A DNA stretch of 64,000 bases from Hyphococcus sp. (GTDB lineage Bacteria; Pseudomonadota; Alphaproteobacteria; Caulobacterales; Parvularculaceae): assembly GCA_021776245.1 (NCBI GenBank), contig JAJFGF010000054.1, positions 248,001 to 312,000 on the forward strand. Direction: 5' to 3'. The notes beneath the pieces were generated by a model, which was not told the origin of the DNA, made no database searches, and was given only the letters and a program-made list of their open reading frames with translations. Of the stretch, positions 63,404 to 64,000 are shown piece after piece. The translations under genes were made by a program, and so were the position numbers. Each line of letters starts with the position of its first letter. The first letter of the stretch is position 1.

Positions 63404-63662
63404 TTTAGGCTCTCTCCCGTAAATTCAGGCCTTAAACAGAGTAAGCATTACTATATGATTGGATGACAAACGCATATCACGTTCCTGCGATCAATCAAGA
63501 AGAAAATCTAAACTATAAAAGAAACCCGGCAATTCCGCTCTATCCCTTAGGTTCCCTAATAGAACGGGTAATTTTTATCGTTTGAGCGCTGCCATACGAT
63601 TTCCTAGCTTGAAATTCCAGAATATTACTATCAGAAAAACTAATCTTCGTTAGAAAATCTAA

Positions 63663-64000
63663 TAATGAACCGATTTCCGCTATTTCTTGATCTCATAGAC
63701 CGCAGGACTGTCATTGTCGGCGGCGGCGCCGCAGCTTTACGCAAGGCGAGATTACTGATCGCAGCTGGCGGCCGCCCGATACTTCTTGCCTCCGCGTTCG
63801 CGACGGCGACACGCGCCGAACTTGAAGGTCAGGCGGAGTTGATCGAACGGGCGCCTGTGCGGGAGGATTTCGCCGGCGCAATGCTGGCGTTCATCACGAT
63901 CGAAAATCACGATGAGGCAGGGCGCCTCGCCGCGATCGGCCGCCAGGCTGACGCGCTGGTGAATGTTGTCGACCGGCCCGCGCTATGTGATTTCACAACG
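63663..64000 (+). CDS. cysG: Siroheme synthase CysG, N-terminal part (3' truncated by window edge)
   Basis: 112 codons are present, starting MNRFPLFLDLIDRRTVIVGG. The precorrin-2 dehydrogenase domain is recognised by the NAD-binding GGGAAALRKARLL and the ALVNVVDRPALCDF segment that leads to the ferrochelatase part. The gene runs off the window. Siroheme is the cofactor of sulfite reductase, so cys genes are expected next. Confidence 0.9.

Noticed and set aside
1-64000. CRISPR arrays, prophage or insertion sequences
   Set aside because: No regularly spaced repeats, Cas, integrase, transposase or phage structural genes were recognised on either strand.

Overview
The window looks like chromosomal DNA of an aerobic, probably marine, alphaproteobacterium. 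Markers pointing that way are a RegB/RegA redox two-component pair beside a SCO/SenC copper chaperone, a class I lysyl-tRNA synthetase, the two-domain dCTP deaminase, an intracellular PHB depolymerase, and a Gram-negative (class GN) sortase with its VIT/VWA substrate of the 'marine proteobacterial' type. A Parvularcula/Hyphomonas-like relative is my guess; it is not proven by anything here. Almost all genes are housekeeping or envelope genes. I see no prophage, transposase, CRISPR array or recognisable defence island.

Layout. 1-2.2 kb: the end of a SURF1 cytochrome-oxidase assembly gene, a DUF2306 membrane protein and an MFS transporter. 2.2-5.9 kb (minus): a four-gene envelope operon, MotA/TolQ-like, MotB/OmpA-like, an unknown secreted protein and an M23 lipoprotein. 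6.1-8.8 kb: an M16 peptidase closed by a clear terminator. 9-11.6 kb: regB-regA divergent from senC. 11.8-14.3 kb: phaZ, a small membrane protein and a methyltransferase. 14.6-17.4 kb: polA. 17.4-18.7 kb: a decaying flagellar stator locus (a motA tail and a multiply frameshifted motB). 18.8-21.2 kb: ogt, htpX, an SDHAF4-like gene and the sortase. 21.2-23.5 kb: the sortase substrate, split by a one-base frameshift. 23.8-31.1 kb: a B12-type radical SAM protein, a D-aminoacylase, a degenerate M23-like protein, trkH and apaG. 31.4-35.9 kb: dcd, class I lysK and small membrane or AhpD-like genes. 36.7-41.4 kb: the prkA-yeaH-spoVR stress operon behind a 700 bp leader. 41.5-44.4 kb: hisC plus methyltransferase, gloB and a tRNA-Gly(CCC). 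44.6-48.9 kb: SYLF, radical SAM, DUF938 and TerB genes and an 820 bp apparently non-coding stretch with a strong terminator. 48.9-53.9 kb: an SLC13 transporter, DUF952-pyrD, MATE and DUF2270. 54-57.9 kb: a LuxR solo, DUF1348, an alpha/beta hydrolase and a TetR regulator with palindromic candidate operators. 57.9-64 kb: hisI, cysS-phyH, pirin, an IscU/NifU-like protein, a GcvA-like LysR regulator and the start of cysG.

The more unusual signals are: a flagellar motAB pair in decay close to an intact non-flagellar MotA/MotB-like operon; a terminator-like hairpin between the sortase substrate and the sortase; two families of palindromic intergenic repeats whose ends supply the stop codons of neighbouring genes; an 18 bp duplication of a tRNA 3' end; and the long non-coding stretch at 47.2-48.0 kb. 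Several frameshifts lie in or next to short homopolymer runs, so part of the apparent gene decay could be sequencing error. I do not see a complete, obviously new multi-gene system.
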